A stretch of DNA of 64,000 bases from Sclerotinia nivalis (GCA_029531795.1 JAPEIS010000001.1:806001-870000), one strand, 5' to 3'. Shown: positions 12,466-23,999, numbered from the stretch's first letter. Numbers and translations are program-made. The notes: generated by a model from the sequence alone, not told the origin.

Positions 12466-12645
12466 GAAGGTGTCACGGGCCAACTGAATGGCTAAGCCTA
12501 ATTAGTCCATAAATCAGCAGAATTCCAATATTACGGTATACCGAATTGAATATAGGCTTTTGAGCCCTGAATGCATAAAGGCGGTGACTTAAATAGGTTA
12601 GGCCGTTCAGTTGGCCAGTGTGTTCAGTTAGCCCGTGACACCTTC
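12466..12645. mobile_element. Short inverted-repeat element (MITE-like, about 180 bp)
   Basis: The ends are a perfect 15-bp inverted repeat, GAAGGTGTCACGGGC at the left and its complement at the right, with further matching sequence (GTTCAGTTGGCC) just inside. There is no coding capacity. No direct target duplication is visible because the flanks are part of the palindrome. The TGTCACGGG terminus resembles the ends of the solo LTRs elsewhere in the window, so a degenerate LTR is an alternative. Confidence 0.6.
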
Positions 12646-12798
12646 CAGTGGCCTCAGCGATGTTTGGCAAATGTTCTTTTCCATCATCAATATATTTTAT
12701 GCTAGCTATGCGACTGTTTTGTTATAACAAAAACCTAGAGCCTTTTTCCTTCTTTCATTTTTATTTTTGGTGCGGCGTAGCATGGCTTCGTTCAGTTC

Positions 12799-12809
12799 TC
12801 GGGAGCCGA
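12799..12809. promoter_or_regulatory. Candidate Zn2Cys6 site, exact TCGG-N3-CCGA
   Basis: TCGG-GAG-CCGA is the exact form of the recurring cluster palindrome, flanked symmetrically by C and G. It lies about 370 bp upstream of the GtmA-like methyltransferase start. A near match, TCGG-GGG-CCAA, follows at about 12876. Confidence 0.55.
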
Positions 12810-13000
12810 GACGATGCATGCATGTTACGGTATTATGGTATTATGGCACAGCAAACCAACATATTAAATTTCTCTCGGGGGCCAAGTTGTCTCTTCGGGG
12901 GCGGATAAAACTCAGAGCTGCGGGTGAGGTCGTACATACCCGCAGGAGTGCATTGTGTCCTGATTAATAATAAATAATTCTTATGATACGGATATTCGCG

Positions 13001-13028
13001 GTGTTCGCGAGCCGGTGTTCGCGAGCCG
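13001..13028 (+). repeat. Two tandem copies of a 14-bp GC-rich unit in a promoter
   Basis: GTGTTCGCGAGCCG occurs twice, head to tail and without mismatch, about 150 bp upstream of the methyltransferase start at 13177. With the preceding C, each copy reads CGG-N10-CCG, the layout of some Zn2Cys6 binding sites. It may be a second regulatory element or simply a microduplication. Confidence 0.5.
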
Positions 13029-13176
13029 AGCAGCACAGTTTCTATTCGGGCTATAAGCTTCTCGCTGCTACCTACAATCTAGTCAATTATAGTCCTTCCA
13101 CTTTCATACATACTACCCTCGTTCATTACTCATTTTCTGCAACATTAATACGGAAATCATTAACCATCTATTCACC

Positions 13177-14118
13177 ATGAACAACTCTGCAAGTGATAAC
13201 AAGTTCATACCCAAGCAGGCTCTCCTACCAACTCCACAGCTTTATGATGAACTCGTCGGAGATGGTATGGAAGAGCTTGCGAAGGCCAGTCTCGCACAGA
13301 TCTCTCAGATCTCCAGTGGTGCTATTATCCGTAAGTAGGAGAAAGTCCAGTTACTCAATTAGTTTCTGTAAATCCCAATCAGACACCATATACTGATTGC
13401 ACTGAAAGATGACAATGGCTGCGGAACTGGCGCCGCGACCGCTGCCATCATAGATGCTATCTCTACCACATCAGCACAAATCTCAATTAAAGGAACAGAT
13501 ATCAACGATAAAGCCATAGAGGTCTACAAGAGCCACGCTATCGCTAACTCTTGGCCTGCCGAGGGTCTGCAAATGGATTCCAACAAGCTTGCGTTTGCAG
13601 ATAACACTTTCTCCCATTCCATCGGCAATGCTTTCCTTTTCGTACTTCCCAATGACGGCATTAATGCTTTGAAAGAAATGTACCGCACACTTAAGCCTGG
13701 TGGAACTTTGATCGTCAATTCTTGGGCCTATGTCCCCAACATGGAGCCTATTCAGGCAGCAGCTAAAGCTACTCGACCCCCAGGAACTCCGTTACCTAGA
13801 GATGGTATGCAAAAATGGGCACCGGCAGACTTCGTACGCGATGTGGTGGAGAAGGGTGGCTTCGAGAAGGACAAGATTACCTTGTTCAAAAGAGATGTTA
13901 TGTGTACAACTACTGAACTCACACGCTTTGCTACAATGCTTTGGAGCTTCATTGGAGGCACAACAGAAGCTGGCTGGATCAAATCAGATGAGGATAACTG
14001 GGACGAGGCCATCGAAGTCGTCAAGAAGGTCTTGAGAAAAACAGACGGCTTTAAGCCGCTGGATGGAGGAAGGGCACAACTGAAATTCGTGGCTAATGTT
14101 GCCATTGCCACGAAGTAG
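13177..14118 (+). CDS. SAM-dependent methyltransferase, GtmA/TmtA-like
   Basis: Two exons, 13177-13330 and 13409-14118, give 287 residues. The class I methyltransferase fold is shown by DNGCGTG (motif I, near 53-59), KGTDIN (motif II) and YRTLKPGGTLIVNSW (post-motif III). The protein differs clearly from the two GliN-like enzymes nearby. It resembles the small S-methyltransferases (GtmA/TmtA type) that bis-methylate the reduced dithiol of gliotoxin-like compounds, but a general methyltransferase cannot be excluded. Its place in the cluster and the promoter palindromes support co-regulation. If S-methylation is right, it would fit a product that is methylthiolated rather than disulfide-bridged, in line with the altered CxxT flavoprotein. 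Confidence 0.75.
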
Positions 14119-14684
14119 ACTTATTTGTCCTCTTTGCAACTCGTCTGAGTTAATCTCAGGACTCTGCCTTGCAAGGCCGGTGTTACAAGCGCTGTCTTGG
14201 ACCTACTACTTGCTTTTCAGGGAGCCTCCCCTGCAAAATAGTTTATGAATTACTGCATCCATTTATTCTACTTGTGTGAGAAAATGATACTGCTAGAAAA
14301 TTTGCGATGTGAGCCAAATTTGTATGGTGTATCACGAACCAAATCTATTTTACATCCCTGTCCTTGCTTGCGGCAACACGCGCTTGGGTCTTCCTACTGG
14401 ATTCGTACTTTCAACTTTAATATCGGTGTGTTTATCAAAATCGTATATTTGTTCAAAAAATGCCAATGTCTATTACCTTAAAGAACTCAACAATAGACAT
14501 TGAGGCCGATGCAAACAACGGTTATGTGCTAGTACAGTTGTAACCACCATTCCGCCTAGTACACAACGGTATTCGAGATTTCCCGAGCTTTCTTTTTCAT
14601 CTCTCCTCTCCCTCTGAGTGTTCATCAGCGGGCCGAACCATCGGCATCCAAAGCATCGGGCTGGAAGTCTATGATACCCCGCAT

Positions 14685-14695
14685 CCGGTAACCGA
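14685..14695. promoter_or_regulatory. Candidate Zn2Cys6 site, P450 promoter
   Basis: CCGG-TAA-CCGA fits YCGG-N3-CCGR and lies about 45 bp upstream of the P450 start. It is the fifth cluster promoter with this palindrome. Confidence 0.5.
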
Positions 14696-14739
14696 CTTAG
14701 ATATGAATAAAACCAGCACCGGTGTCAAGATTCAATGAC

Positions 14740-16592
14740 ATGAGCACTATGAATACGAAATATCTCAATACTATGGATTTCTTGGATGATATTTCAGTCA
14801 AGAAGGCTGTTTACTCACTGGCCATCTTGGTTTGTTACCCCGTATACACTACTATAACCTTTTTAACGCTTTTAGTCATTCACATTCATTATCAGTAAAG
14901 CCTTGTACAACATTGCCTTTCATCCGCTCTCGAAATTCCCAGGTCCTTTGACTCGAGTAGCATTTGCATGGCCTGGTCTGCTGGGCACCTGTAAGGGCCA
15001 ATACGTGAGCGACGTTTGGAATATACACAGGAAGTACGGGCCAGTGGTCAGAATTGCCCCAGATGCTGTGTCATTCTCCACCTCGGGTGCATGGAACGGT
15101 ACCCGTTCTTTTTTCGTTAAGTATCTATAGATTCTTATAGATGAGAACAAAGGTTAATCATAACGTTTATCTCAGATATATACGCTTTACAGGAAGGAAA
15201 GAAGCAAATCGCCAAAGACTACAAACGCTTCCCCGATCAGGTCGACGCAATTCATCTCTTTGGTAGGTAGACTTTTGAGGCATACAACATCACATTAACT
15301 GACTTTGTAGCTTCAAATGACGTCGACCATTCCCGTATTCGCAGGCTCGTTAGCTACGGGTTTTCTGCTTCCGCACTTCGGGCTCAGGACGGCATGATCA
15401 CCCACCATATCCAAACACTTATGAAAGAGCTTTGTGGGCGCATTAATACCAACATAGATATTAACAAGTGGTTTGATATCCTCACATTCGACATCATTTC
15501 GCACATGACCTTTGGCGAGTCATTTTCAGCACTCCCCACTGGCGAGCTGGATCCCTTTACAGTTGACTTGTTTGGAAAATTCAAGATGTATAATTTGATT
15601 TACTTGTCGCGGGAATACGGCTGGATCAACTCTCTTGTCAAGATGATGATGAAACTGCCTTCGGTTGCTGAACAGCAAAGAAAATATTTTGAGGGAACCA
15701 GACTTAAAGTTGAAAAGCGCATGCAGACGGACAATCCTAACGAACATGACTTCATGAGATACGTGCGTAACCTACCTTTCCTCTCTCATTATATTCTCTC
15801 TAGCTGATAATCTTCTCTTTACTTTACAGATACTTCACAATAACAACGAGAATGCCATGGATCTGAACGAGATAATTGGCACCACAACTGTGCTGGTGAA
15901 TGGCGGTGGACAGGAAATGGCAGTCTGCCTCTCCACGACATTATACTTCATGCTAAAAAATCCCGTCTGGCTTAAGAGGTCGCAGGAGGAGCTAGGTGTT
16001 GATCATGGTAATAACACAGCCTGCATTGAAGCAGCTGTCAACGAGGCTATGCGCTTACATCCACCGGCTGCGGGAAATTTCCAGCGCCGTACCGCAGACA
16101 TGGGGATTTTCGTCGACGGACATTTTATTCCACCCAATGTATGACAGTTTGCTTTCTTGAATCATCAACCTTGACATACAAGACACAACACTGACAAATA
16201 TGTAGACATCGGTAGGAGTGAGCCAGTACGCGGCCTTCCATTCTCCGGCCAACTTTCACGACCCAGAGAGATTTGCACCAGAGCGCTGGCTTCCTAACCC
16301 ACCAGCTGAATTTTGCAGCGACAATAAGGCAGCGTTTCACCCTTTTTCCATGGGACCAAGGAACTGTATTGGAAAAAAGTATGTATTCCAGTTTTTGGGG
16401 TGTGTATGATTGATCTTGTTACTGATACGGAGTAGTCTAGCTTTGGCAATTGTTACCCAGACGCTAGCGGACCTACTGAGAGATTTTGATATAGACCTCA
16501 AAGCAGAAAGCAGCGAGTGGACAAAGGGACAGACGTTCCACGTAGGTTGGTGGCGGCCGCCATTGTGGGTGACTTTGAAGCGGAGGATTTGA
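14740..16592 (+). CDS. Cytochrome P450 monooxygenase
   Basis: Seven exons close in frame: 14740-14829, 14876-15098, 15176-15262, 15311-15762, 15830-16138, 16206-16378 and 16436-16592, giving about 496 residues. An N-terminal membrane anchor is followed by the HPLSKFPGP hinge. NEAMRLHPP holds the ExxR motif, and the haem-binding loop is FSMGPRNCIGK with its Cys near 441. The I-helix is atypical: VNGGGQE stands where (A/G)GxxT is expected. The stretch between helices I and K looks about 15-20 residues short of the usual length. It is probably an endoplasmic reticulum tailoring oxidase of the cluster. The first intron (46 bp, GTTTGT donor) is the least certain boundary. Confidence 0.8.
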
Positions 16593-16692
16593 AGCGGAGG
16601 ATTTGAAGCGGGAAGAGAGTAACTGCAGCTGGTCCGCTCGATACCCATATCTCTAAGGAAACACATATCCAGAATGATGATAAATAAATAGA

Positions 16693-17153
16693 TTGCAAGA
16701 ACCTTTAGCTGTCTTAGATCGTCTTAGACTCAGTGTAGACGTTAATTTAATCAATCAATCAATCACCATCCCGCAAGCTGCGCCCACGGACCGCATAGTT
16801 GGAGGTTTCGTCATACCCGCAGGAACAAATTTCATCGTTGACTCATATGCTCTGAACACCCACAACACATACTGGGGCGATGACAATACCGCATATCGGC
16901 CTACTCGATTCCTTGAACGAAATGCCGTAAGATCTAGATGAACTTTTGGAGATTTGGATTTGGACCAAGAACTTGCATGGGCAAAAATGTAGCGGATACC
17001 ATCATTAGAGCTCTTCTTGTGCATATTTTGAAAGGGTATGAGTTATCATTGATTGAGGGGGAAACTTCTTGGGTGAAGAATAAAGCGACGTGGATTACGC
17101 ACCCGGATACTGTTCTCCGATGTAGAAAACTCTACGAAGATATTCCTGAATAG
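16693..17153 (+). pseudogene. C-terminal remnant of a second P450 (GliC/GliF-like)
   Basis: Only the last 150 or so codons of a P450 remain. They run from a QAAPTDRIVGG segment through a typical beta/meander stretch to a haem loop reading FWRFGFGPRTCMGK. The WRFGFGPR form of the loop is typical, as I recall, of P450s from gliotoxin and sirodesmin clusters and is unlike the intact P450 just upstream. The roughly 350 N-terminal residues are absent, and a one-base frameshift near 16937 separates the two readable parts. It is therefore dead. The copia LTR begins only 65 bp downstream, so loss may be linked to rearrangement around the element. Confidence 0.8.
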
Positions 17154-17217
17154 AGAAAAATAATCATCAATAATTTTTGTGGCACTAATATAGCAATGTA
17201 ATTCATTTTGATATGTG

Positions 17218-17372
17218 TGTTGGAATATAATATCGTGGGAAGTAATATGGAGGTAATATTACGGTAACATAGCATATATCTAGTAGGTATGATAATCTAG
17301 GTGTACAATATATATAGGTGCTGTGGGTACCAGTACTAGCGTACTGTCAGGTGACACCACGGACTTCCAACA
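17218..17372 (-). mobile_element. 3' LTR of a copia-type retroelement
   Basis: The 155-bp segment is bounded by TGTTGG at the left and CCAACA at the right, the usual terminal inverted repeat of copia LTRs. A C-run follows at 17373-17380, the complement of a purine-rich polypurine tract, at the position expected next to the 3' LTR of an element lying on the minus strand. The matching 5' LTR is not in the window and no target duplication can be assigned. Confidence 0.65.
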
Positions 17373-18976
17373 TCCCCCCATTGGTCAGAATGACTAACAT
17401 GAAGTCCGAAACGTAAGTGGTCGCTGTCTGCCTTGGAGCCTCGTTAACTCCTGCAACAACCTGTGAGCTCCCCTCGCCGTTGTGACGTCTACGTCTCCCG
17501 TGGAGTTCGACCATCCCGTAGCTTCATGCTACGTTGCAGTACAAAAGTACTCTCCAAACTGATCAATCTTCTTTCTTCTGCCTGGCAGGGTAAGACATAT
17601 GGTCATTTCCCCCCTTTTCCCTGCCAACAGGCAAGTGAACCAAACTTCAATCTTCCAAATTCAACCCCAATCCTGTTCCATGAACGCAGAACCCCGGGTA
17701 AGTTAGTTGTTTGGTCAGCACATCTGCTGTTTGATCAGTTCCTTTGATCCAGATCATCCTTAATCTTTTCTTTTCGACCATATCATATCGAATGTAATGC
17801 CATCGGATGGAAATATGCTTCGCTTTGCTGTGAAATTTGTTCTCTTTTGTCCAGTCCACTGCACTCTTATTGTCACAAAACAGAGTGGGTACAAAAGGAT
17901 CATCCTCAGACCGTTCCTTCAAATCTGTAACAAGCGTTTCCCATCCAAGCAAGATCTTTTGCTCCTTCATTCGCAGCTATGATCTCGGCTTCCATTGTGC
18001 TTTGAGATGTGGATTTCTGCTAGGTCGACGACCAAACTATGGCTCCACCATATCTAATGATAGCTACACCTTGCACTGACTTCTTGTCCTGTTCAGAGCC
18101 CCAAGTTGCATCTGTATAGGCATTATATTCTCTTGGAAGCTGTTTCATTCGATTGGAATATGTAATCCCAACTGTCGGTGTTTGTGCAAGGTATTGAAGA
18201 AGATGCTTCGCCAATATGTAATGTTGCTCTCCTGGAGCTCGCATAACTCGTGCTAGTTGTCCTACCGCAAAGGAGATATCGGGACGACTGCAATTTGCTA
18301 AGTATAATACTGATCCGACAATCCGCGTATACACGTATTTGTCGTCCTCACTTAGCAATTCCGAATCGTTCGTATCTTGTACAACAGTTCCTGGCGGAAG
18401 GGGCAGATCCTTTACCGTGCTGCCATCGATCCCAAAACGTTCGAGAACCTTTCTGACATATGCGGATTGATGGATTTTGAGGGTGCGATTCGCTCTATCA
18501 CGTTCGATTTGTAGACCTAGGAAAATTTCGATGGCTCCCAAGTCTTTGCATTTCCATTTCTGGCCTATCTTCCTTTTGATTTCATTGACACTGAATCGTT
18601 TCCCAACTACTAGCAGGTCGTCAACATATACTAGGACGGATACTCCTCCGCCAACAAGTAAGTTGGGGTCCGCTATTGAAACAGTCAAGCCTATTCTTGT
18701 CAAATACTCTTGTACTGCCTTCCACCAAATACGAGGTGCTTGTTTCAATCCATAAAGGGACTCCTTAAGTTTGAGATAGACCCTTGCTTCTCCTGGGTTC
18801 TTCCTGAGCATTTCTTTTATTTCAGGATAGACCTCTTCGAAGAATTGTGGGATTTCCATCAATATCTCAACATCTGTCAACTTTTCATTTAAGAATGCTG
18901 TATCAACATCCATATTGTCGACCTCTAGATCTTCTGCTGCCGCTTTGGCCAGCAAGGTCCTCAATGTTGAGTACTG
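17373..18976 (-). mobile_element. Ty1/copia reverse transcriptase-RNase H remnant, 5' truncated
   Basis: Minus-strand frames at 18964-18020 and 17970-17647 encode the 3' end of a copia pol. The reverse transcriptase carries MDVDTAFLN, SLYGLKQAPR and the catalytic LVYVDDLLV box. RNase H follows with STMEAE and a DNKSAVDW block, and the tail contains QTADVLTKQL. A TAG stop replaces a lysine codon near 18025, and a frameshift falls near 17965-17975. Gag, protease, integrase and the 5' LTR are gone, so the copy is inactive. It separates the biosynthetic genes from the regulator at 19110. The upstream break near 18976 falls at a TGTCACG sequence, which resembles the LTR ends elsewhere in the window. 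Confidence 0.85.
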
Positions 18977-19109
18977 TCACGAATCAAGGAAACACGTAAT
19001 CAACGATGAGCCAGGTGAACTGAATTAATCAAAAAGCCCACGTCTTATAAGTAGGGACTGAATAGGATAAAAGAAAAAAATAATAGAGGTAGATGCTTCC
19101 CTCATGCCT

Positions 19110-20527
19110 TTATAGGCCACCGACCCTCCTGACCTTCTCTACTAAACGCTTTAGACGGTCCTGCATGTCTCCGTGGTACCCAGTCTGCTCCTCGCTCATA
19201 CCGTCCCGACCATTGTATCCACTCGACTTGGCATTCGAAAGAACCACAACCTTACGGATGATTTCTGCAATGGGCCTCAGTTCCTCAAGTACTATCTGGC
19301 AGCCAAACCGTTTCTGATTTCCGGGGCTGGTGTTAAAAGTTCCAAATCCAAGGTCGTTCAAATTGCCACCGAGTGGATCGGCCAATTTATCAACGAGACC
19401 ATCTGTAAGGAAGTTGGTACATCCCGCCTCGACAAGTTCCAATATCTGATATACTATTGTGCTAAAGAGTGACAGGCATTTGACGTTACGGAGTCCGAGT
19501 TGTTCCCCGACCAACGGGCCAAGTTTGTCAATAACACGTTTGACGATTCCGAGAACAAGATCAAGAACTTTTAGCTCGGCGACAAGATACTTTTCTAAAC
19601 TAATAATTATCTGAGAGCATGCCATTACACATCGACTGCTACTTCCGCTATCTGCAAGATGACGCGGTTGGGTGTCGACGGGAAACGAGAGTTGTGATTG
19701 GAATTCTCTACTGCAGGAAGGTGGTCGATGTTCCCCGACATCGAAATCAAGGCCAGCAAGGCCAGCGACATCATAATCACCGCCGGCATGAGAAAATGTG
19801 GCACTATAAGTACTAGTGCGCTGACGTTGACCAATGGACGAGATTTGCTGCTGTCGTGGTGGCTCTTGCTCCGGTCTTGGTTCCAACTCATGTGACGACA
19901 AAGATTCAAATATGTGGTTTCTGGCGCCATCATTAAAGGTGTAGTCATCATTTAGTGCATGAGACTGTCCATCATTAAAGTCGGCAGACCAATTTGTATC
20001 GTCGAATGATTCCAACACCACAGAGCCTTGGGTCAGTGCCGATGGACTCGGCATATCAGGGAAAGAAAAGTCAAGTTCGATAGTTTCATTTGGAGCATCC
20101 GAAACACTGGGGGATGTAGGCTCTGTTGTATTCGCAGATTCCATCGTAGCTCTATCGCCTGGCGTAACCTGCTTTCTCTTCGCCCGCACACTATGAGCAT
20201 GTTAGTATATCCTCTCGAGACCTTATTCTGCAGACAGCTGCCAAAACATAATCCACCAGTTCGACTTTCAAGCAATTACAAAAGGCAAGGGAAGGATATA
20301 ACAAACCCGGGGACTCGACCAACTCTGGATTCAGCGTAGACGCAATCGACGCCAAGGGTATTGCAGCGGGTGCAGCCCGTTTTCTCACCGGTACACTTGA
20401 CCTGATTTTTCGTCAAAATATTGGGGCAGAGTGTGGGGACATTCTCACTAACCTTGGTAGTATTACACCGATTGCACGCTGCTCTTAGCTTCATGGTTTT
20501 CGCTTTCGTTTTCGCAACTTGAGGCAT
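19110..20527 (-). CDS. Zn2Cys6 transcription factor, AflR/GliZ-like cluster regulator
   Basis: Three minus-strand exons, 20527-20453, 20401-20307 and 20190-19110, give 416 residues. The DNA-binding domain spans two introns and has the canonical CX2CX6CX6CX2CX6C spacing with Cys at 18, 21, 28, 35, 38 and 45. It is followed by the basic linker block VGRVPG-VRAKRK typical of AflR-like proteins. A serine- and proline-rich middle leads to a C-terminal region with MACSQIIISLEKYL, the type of helix found in AflR/GliZ-family regulators. It very likely controls the NRPS cluster to its left through the recurring YCGG-N3-CCGR palindromes. I saw no such site in its own upstream region. A dead copia element now lies between it and the genes it would regulate. 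Confidence 0.85.
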
Positions 20528-20982
20528 CTTATATCTCGATAGATGGTAAGAGTTTGGTTTGATCCGCCGAAGAGTACCTTATGGAAGAGGAAAAGAGGCT
20601 ACGGAGGAAACGCGGAGACTTTTCGAAGGGCTCGAGCAAGAGGTGTATTTCCAGCATCCTATTCCAACTGCAATCGCGCCGCTGCTGTGCATATCTTCAA
20701 TACTACATCATGCACTACGGAGTTCATTTGTACCGTCTTACTTCGAGGAAATTTGCCTGAAAGGGGTTTCTGCTAGTGTATCTGGAGTTGCTTCAATTCC
20801 AAAACGAGTAGCCTCGGCATATTAATCCTAGGCGAACCAACTACCTAATGGAAATTCCCCCAATCGAATCTACCGTCCCCCACCTAGGTTATAATTATTA
20901 CACGTATTGCTGCTGGGTGTGTATATTGTCATTATGAATCGTTTCTTTTTTTTTCACGGCGAGAGTACTATATTCGTTTACA

Positions 20983-21253
20983 AAATTGAGACGGGCTAGA
21001 TATAATTATAGAGCGCTTTAAGGGATCGGGGAATAAGTGGTATATATGATTGGTGAAGTAAAATTGAATTGAATGATCTGCTTTCGATTATATAGATCGA
21101 AGGTGGTATATATAGACTAAATGAATAATTATCTAATTGACGAATACTTTAATTAGGCTAGGTTTAGAATGGTAGGATATCAGGATCGGTTTGATCGATT
21201 GTAAGGATCGACATGTAGTCATATGATTAGATATCACGTGATTACCCGTGACC
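20983..21253 (-). mobile_element. Degenerate inverted relative of the 21810-22115 solo LTR
   Basis: Read on the minus strand, this segment matches much of 21810-22115. Shared blocks include GGATCGGGGAATA, TTGAATTGAATGAT and TATCAGGATCG with many transition differences. It lacks clean ends and target duplications. It is either an older RIP-mutated LTR in opposite orientation or the second arm of a large inverted repeat with a spacer of about 550 bp. The spacer holds no recognisable gene. Confidence 0.6.
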
Positions 21254-21809
21254 ATCATTACAATAGCTCTTTGATTACAATGAATATAGGTATTTTAAGA
21301 TCGTCTTAAATTTATAATAAGAATTGGTTCTGTAACTCCTCTTCCTGGGTTTCCTTAAGGAACTTCTGGAAAGCTTGAAATTGTGAAAGGAGATAGGATA
21401 GATACTTAAAGTCTTTCTACGAAGTTCTAAGGGGCCGTGGGGGCTGTAATGGCCATCTATTGAAGTGGCGGCTGCTTTGGTTGCAGTGCATGTAGAGAAG
21501 AAAAATCATTATTCCATTTCTACTTTCGCAAAGCTGAAAAAGCCATTGAAACCCTTTCGAAAGCTACTATCCGAAACCATCCTATAGCTTTTGAGCACCG
21601 CTTAAGCATTTGGATCAATACGGTTTGAATTGAAGAAAGTTTAAAAAAAAATTTATAACACTAACAAAATCATCATATCAAAAATGAGGTTGTGGCGATG
21701 AGGGGAAAGAGATCAAGAGCCGGGGGATTTATCTGTATTGGGGAGGACAGCTGATAGAGGACAGTAATCATGTAAACCCTGCTGAAGCATCTAGCCTGTA
21801 TAATACTAG

Positions 21810-22115
21810 TGTCACGGAGAACCCCATGATCCATGGTAGTCTACAGCCTACCGAGTATATGCTTCTCTATTAGTTTGAGGCTCTTCTCGACCCTTATGAT
21901 TGATTAAACGATCCTGATATACTATTATTCGAAACTTAGCCTAATCAGGGCTGATAAAATTTATCAACTAGATAACTACCTGTTTAGTCTATTTATACTA
22001 CCCTCGATTTATATGATCGAAGGCAAATCATTCAATTCCATCTACTCTACCAATCACGTATACCACCTATTCCCCGATCCCCGAAAGTGCTCTGTATTCA
22101 TACTATCCCGTGATA
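21810..22115 (+). mobile_element. Solo LTR (306 bp) with 5-bp target duplication
   Basis: The element starts TGTCACGG and ends CCGTGATA, near-perfect terminal inverted repeats. It is flanked on both sides by ACTAG, a direct 5-bp target site duplication, which marks a complete insertion. It has the same ends as the two 213-bp elements at 42118 and 52393 but a different interior. No internal retroelement sequence adjoins it, so it is a solo LTR. Confidence 0.8.
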
Positions 22116-22566
22116 ACTAGTAAATTTAGACTAGCTAATTAGAAACCCAAAGGCCTTCCTCCTCCGGCGTCCTTCGTCCCCACTGGGAATTTGAGGCTCG
22201 ATGCTCTACACCAAACCTCGGATGTAAAATAATACAAACATATACATATACAAATACACTCGATTAGTTTCAAGAAATTCATAGAAGTTATACTACACTG
22301 GTAATAGTCACTGTGGAGTTCGCGCTGATGCACGTGAACGATGCCGTTAGCACGTGAGGCTGCGTAAAACAGCAACGAAGCCCGCTGCCAAAACACCTCG
22401 AACTCGCTTTATTCTATAAAGGTTGATAGTTTAATTTTGTTATTATGATTTCTCAATAAATTCTTTATGGGAAAATAAAGATAGAAATGTTGGTTTAATT
22501 GTTGAACAAATGCTGTAATGTTCAAATGTTGATTTGAAAAGGAAAATGATAAAGATTCAATATATT

Positions 22567-22710
22567 TAGAAGATTTAACTCATTTGGAAGATTTAACTCA
22601 TTTGGAAGATTTAACTCATTTGAAAGATTCATCTTATTTGAAAGATTCGCCTCGTTTGAAAGATCGAATCCATCCATGGATTTGAAAGAATGAATTCATT
22701 TGAAAAGATC
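22567..22710. repeat. Degenerating 18-bp tandem repeat
   Basis: The unit GAAGATTTAACTCATTTG is repeated three times almost exactly and then decays through variants (GAAAGATTCATCTTATTT, GAAAGATTCGCCTCGTTT) up to a final GAATTCATTTGAAAAGAT. The DNA around it is AT-rich and no gene overlaps it. Confidence 0.7.
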
Positions 22711-22886
22711 AAAACTATCGGGACATTGAGAATTATTCCAAACACCGAAACCACGATTTGTGTTAATGAGGTTTTCCAAAACTCCCGGCAGGGTAACTCA
22801 ATCACACAACATAAAGCAATTTCATCTGTATGACGCTCAAATTTTTATTTTCATTTTTTATTAGAACCGAAGCTCCCAAAATTTTA

Positions 22887-23480
22887 TCAACCAATTCTCC
22901 TCCCCATATCCTCCATAAACTCAGTTAATCCCGAGTGGGATTGGGCCGGAGAGGCAGCCCGCGGAATTTCATTTTCCTTGGGCGGACTCTGGGCCGGCTC
23001 ATCTTCTTGCTCGTTGGACGGACCTTGGGCGGCGAGAGCACTAGCATACTGGTGGGTCGAGCTTGGCAAGCTCTTGGGCGGGCTGTGGGTCGAGCATTGC
23101 TACTGGAGCAACCACCACAGATAAGCTGTCTATAGATATAAAGTTAATGTTATACATTATAAAGAAGGAAGTGTATTACCATCTGGGCGGAGTTGGCGGG
23201 ATTTGAGGCTTGCACCAAAGCATGAATGCCACACCCCGAATCGAAAGCGAGAACGATTGGGCGGAAATGTGTTGGCCTAATGGCTGACGACCTTTGAAAA
23301 TCAGATTAGTCAAATATAAATAAAGATATCATTTGAGTCTTACCTGGGCATTGGGCGGATTTGTGGCCGAAATTGCCACAGTGCCAGCATTTTGATAAAC
23401 CTATATAATATAAGTAAATAGATTCTATAATACTTAATGATTCTAACTTACTCCGAATTGGAGGTATGTTTCTATAAGAG
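22887..23480 (-). other. Possible small multi-exon zinc-knuckle gene or gag remnant
   Basis: On the minus strand a CCHC zinc knuckle, KCWHCGNFGHKSAQC, is encoded near 23390-23345. It is flanked by plausible splice sites: a donor GTAAGA after the knuckle and an acceptor before it. A following exon at about 23293-23179 stays open, and a last frame of 60 codons ends at 22887. I could not join all exons without a stop, so the model is incomplete. Zinc knuckles of this kind occur in retroelement gag proteins and in small nucleic-acid-binding proteins. The motif TTGGGCGG (or its complement) recurs at least five times across 22979-23360. Confidence 0.3.
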
Positions 23481-23999
23481 GAGTTAGCATAAGGAACAAA
23501 AAAGGTGAATGGAAAGCGAAACGAAGGATCATGGGAAAACGGTTATGAGAGGGGAGGAAACAATGAGTAAAGCGTTGAATAGGAAAGTAATTGTAGGTGT
23601 AGGGTGGAAATAGAGTGAGATAAAGAATCAGGAAAGGAATCATATAGCTAACTTACAAGTGGAAGAGAATTGTTATTGCTTTTGTAAATCCGTATTTGCC
23701 GGCTGTACAACTCGAACCTTTGAAGTAATTGTTAGTATGAGCAATCATGCTGATGTGCGATTGAGATATACATACGATTTGAGCGACAGTAAAGTCCTAA
23801 AATCTTTTGACGGAGAGGAAAGCGTTTTGTGGGTAGTTGATGTTGTTGATGAGATGATGAGAAGTGGGAAAAGAAAAGTGAGAAAGAGGGAAGAGAAAAT
23901 ACTACTTCAGCCTACTAAGCACACGTTTGTTTACATCACCTCCAGCGAAGTTGGAAAGAGCGACAGGATCAAAAACTGAGAGAGATTCACGTGACAACC

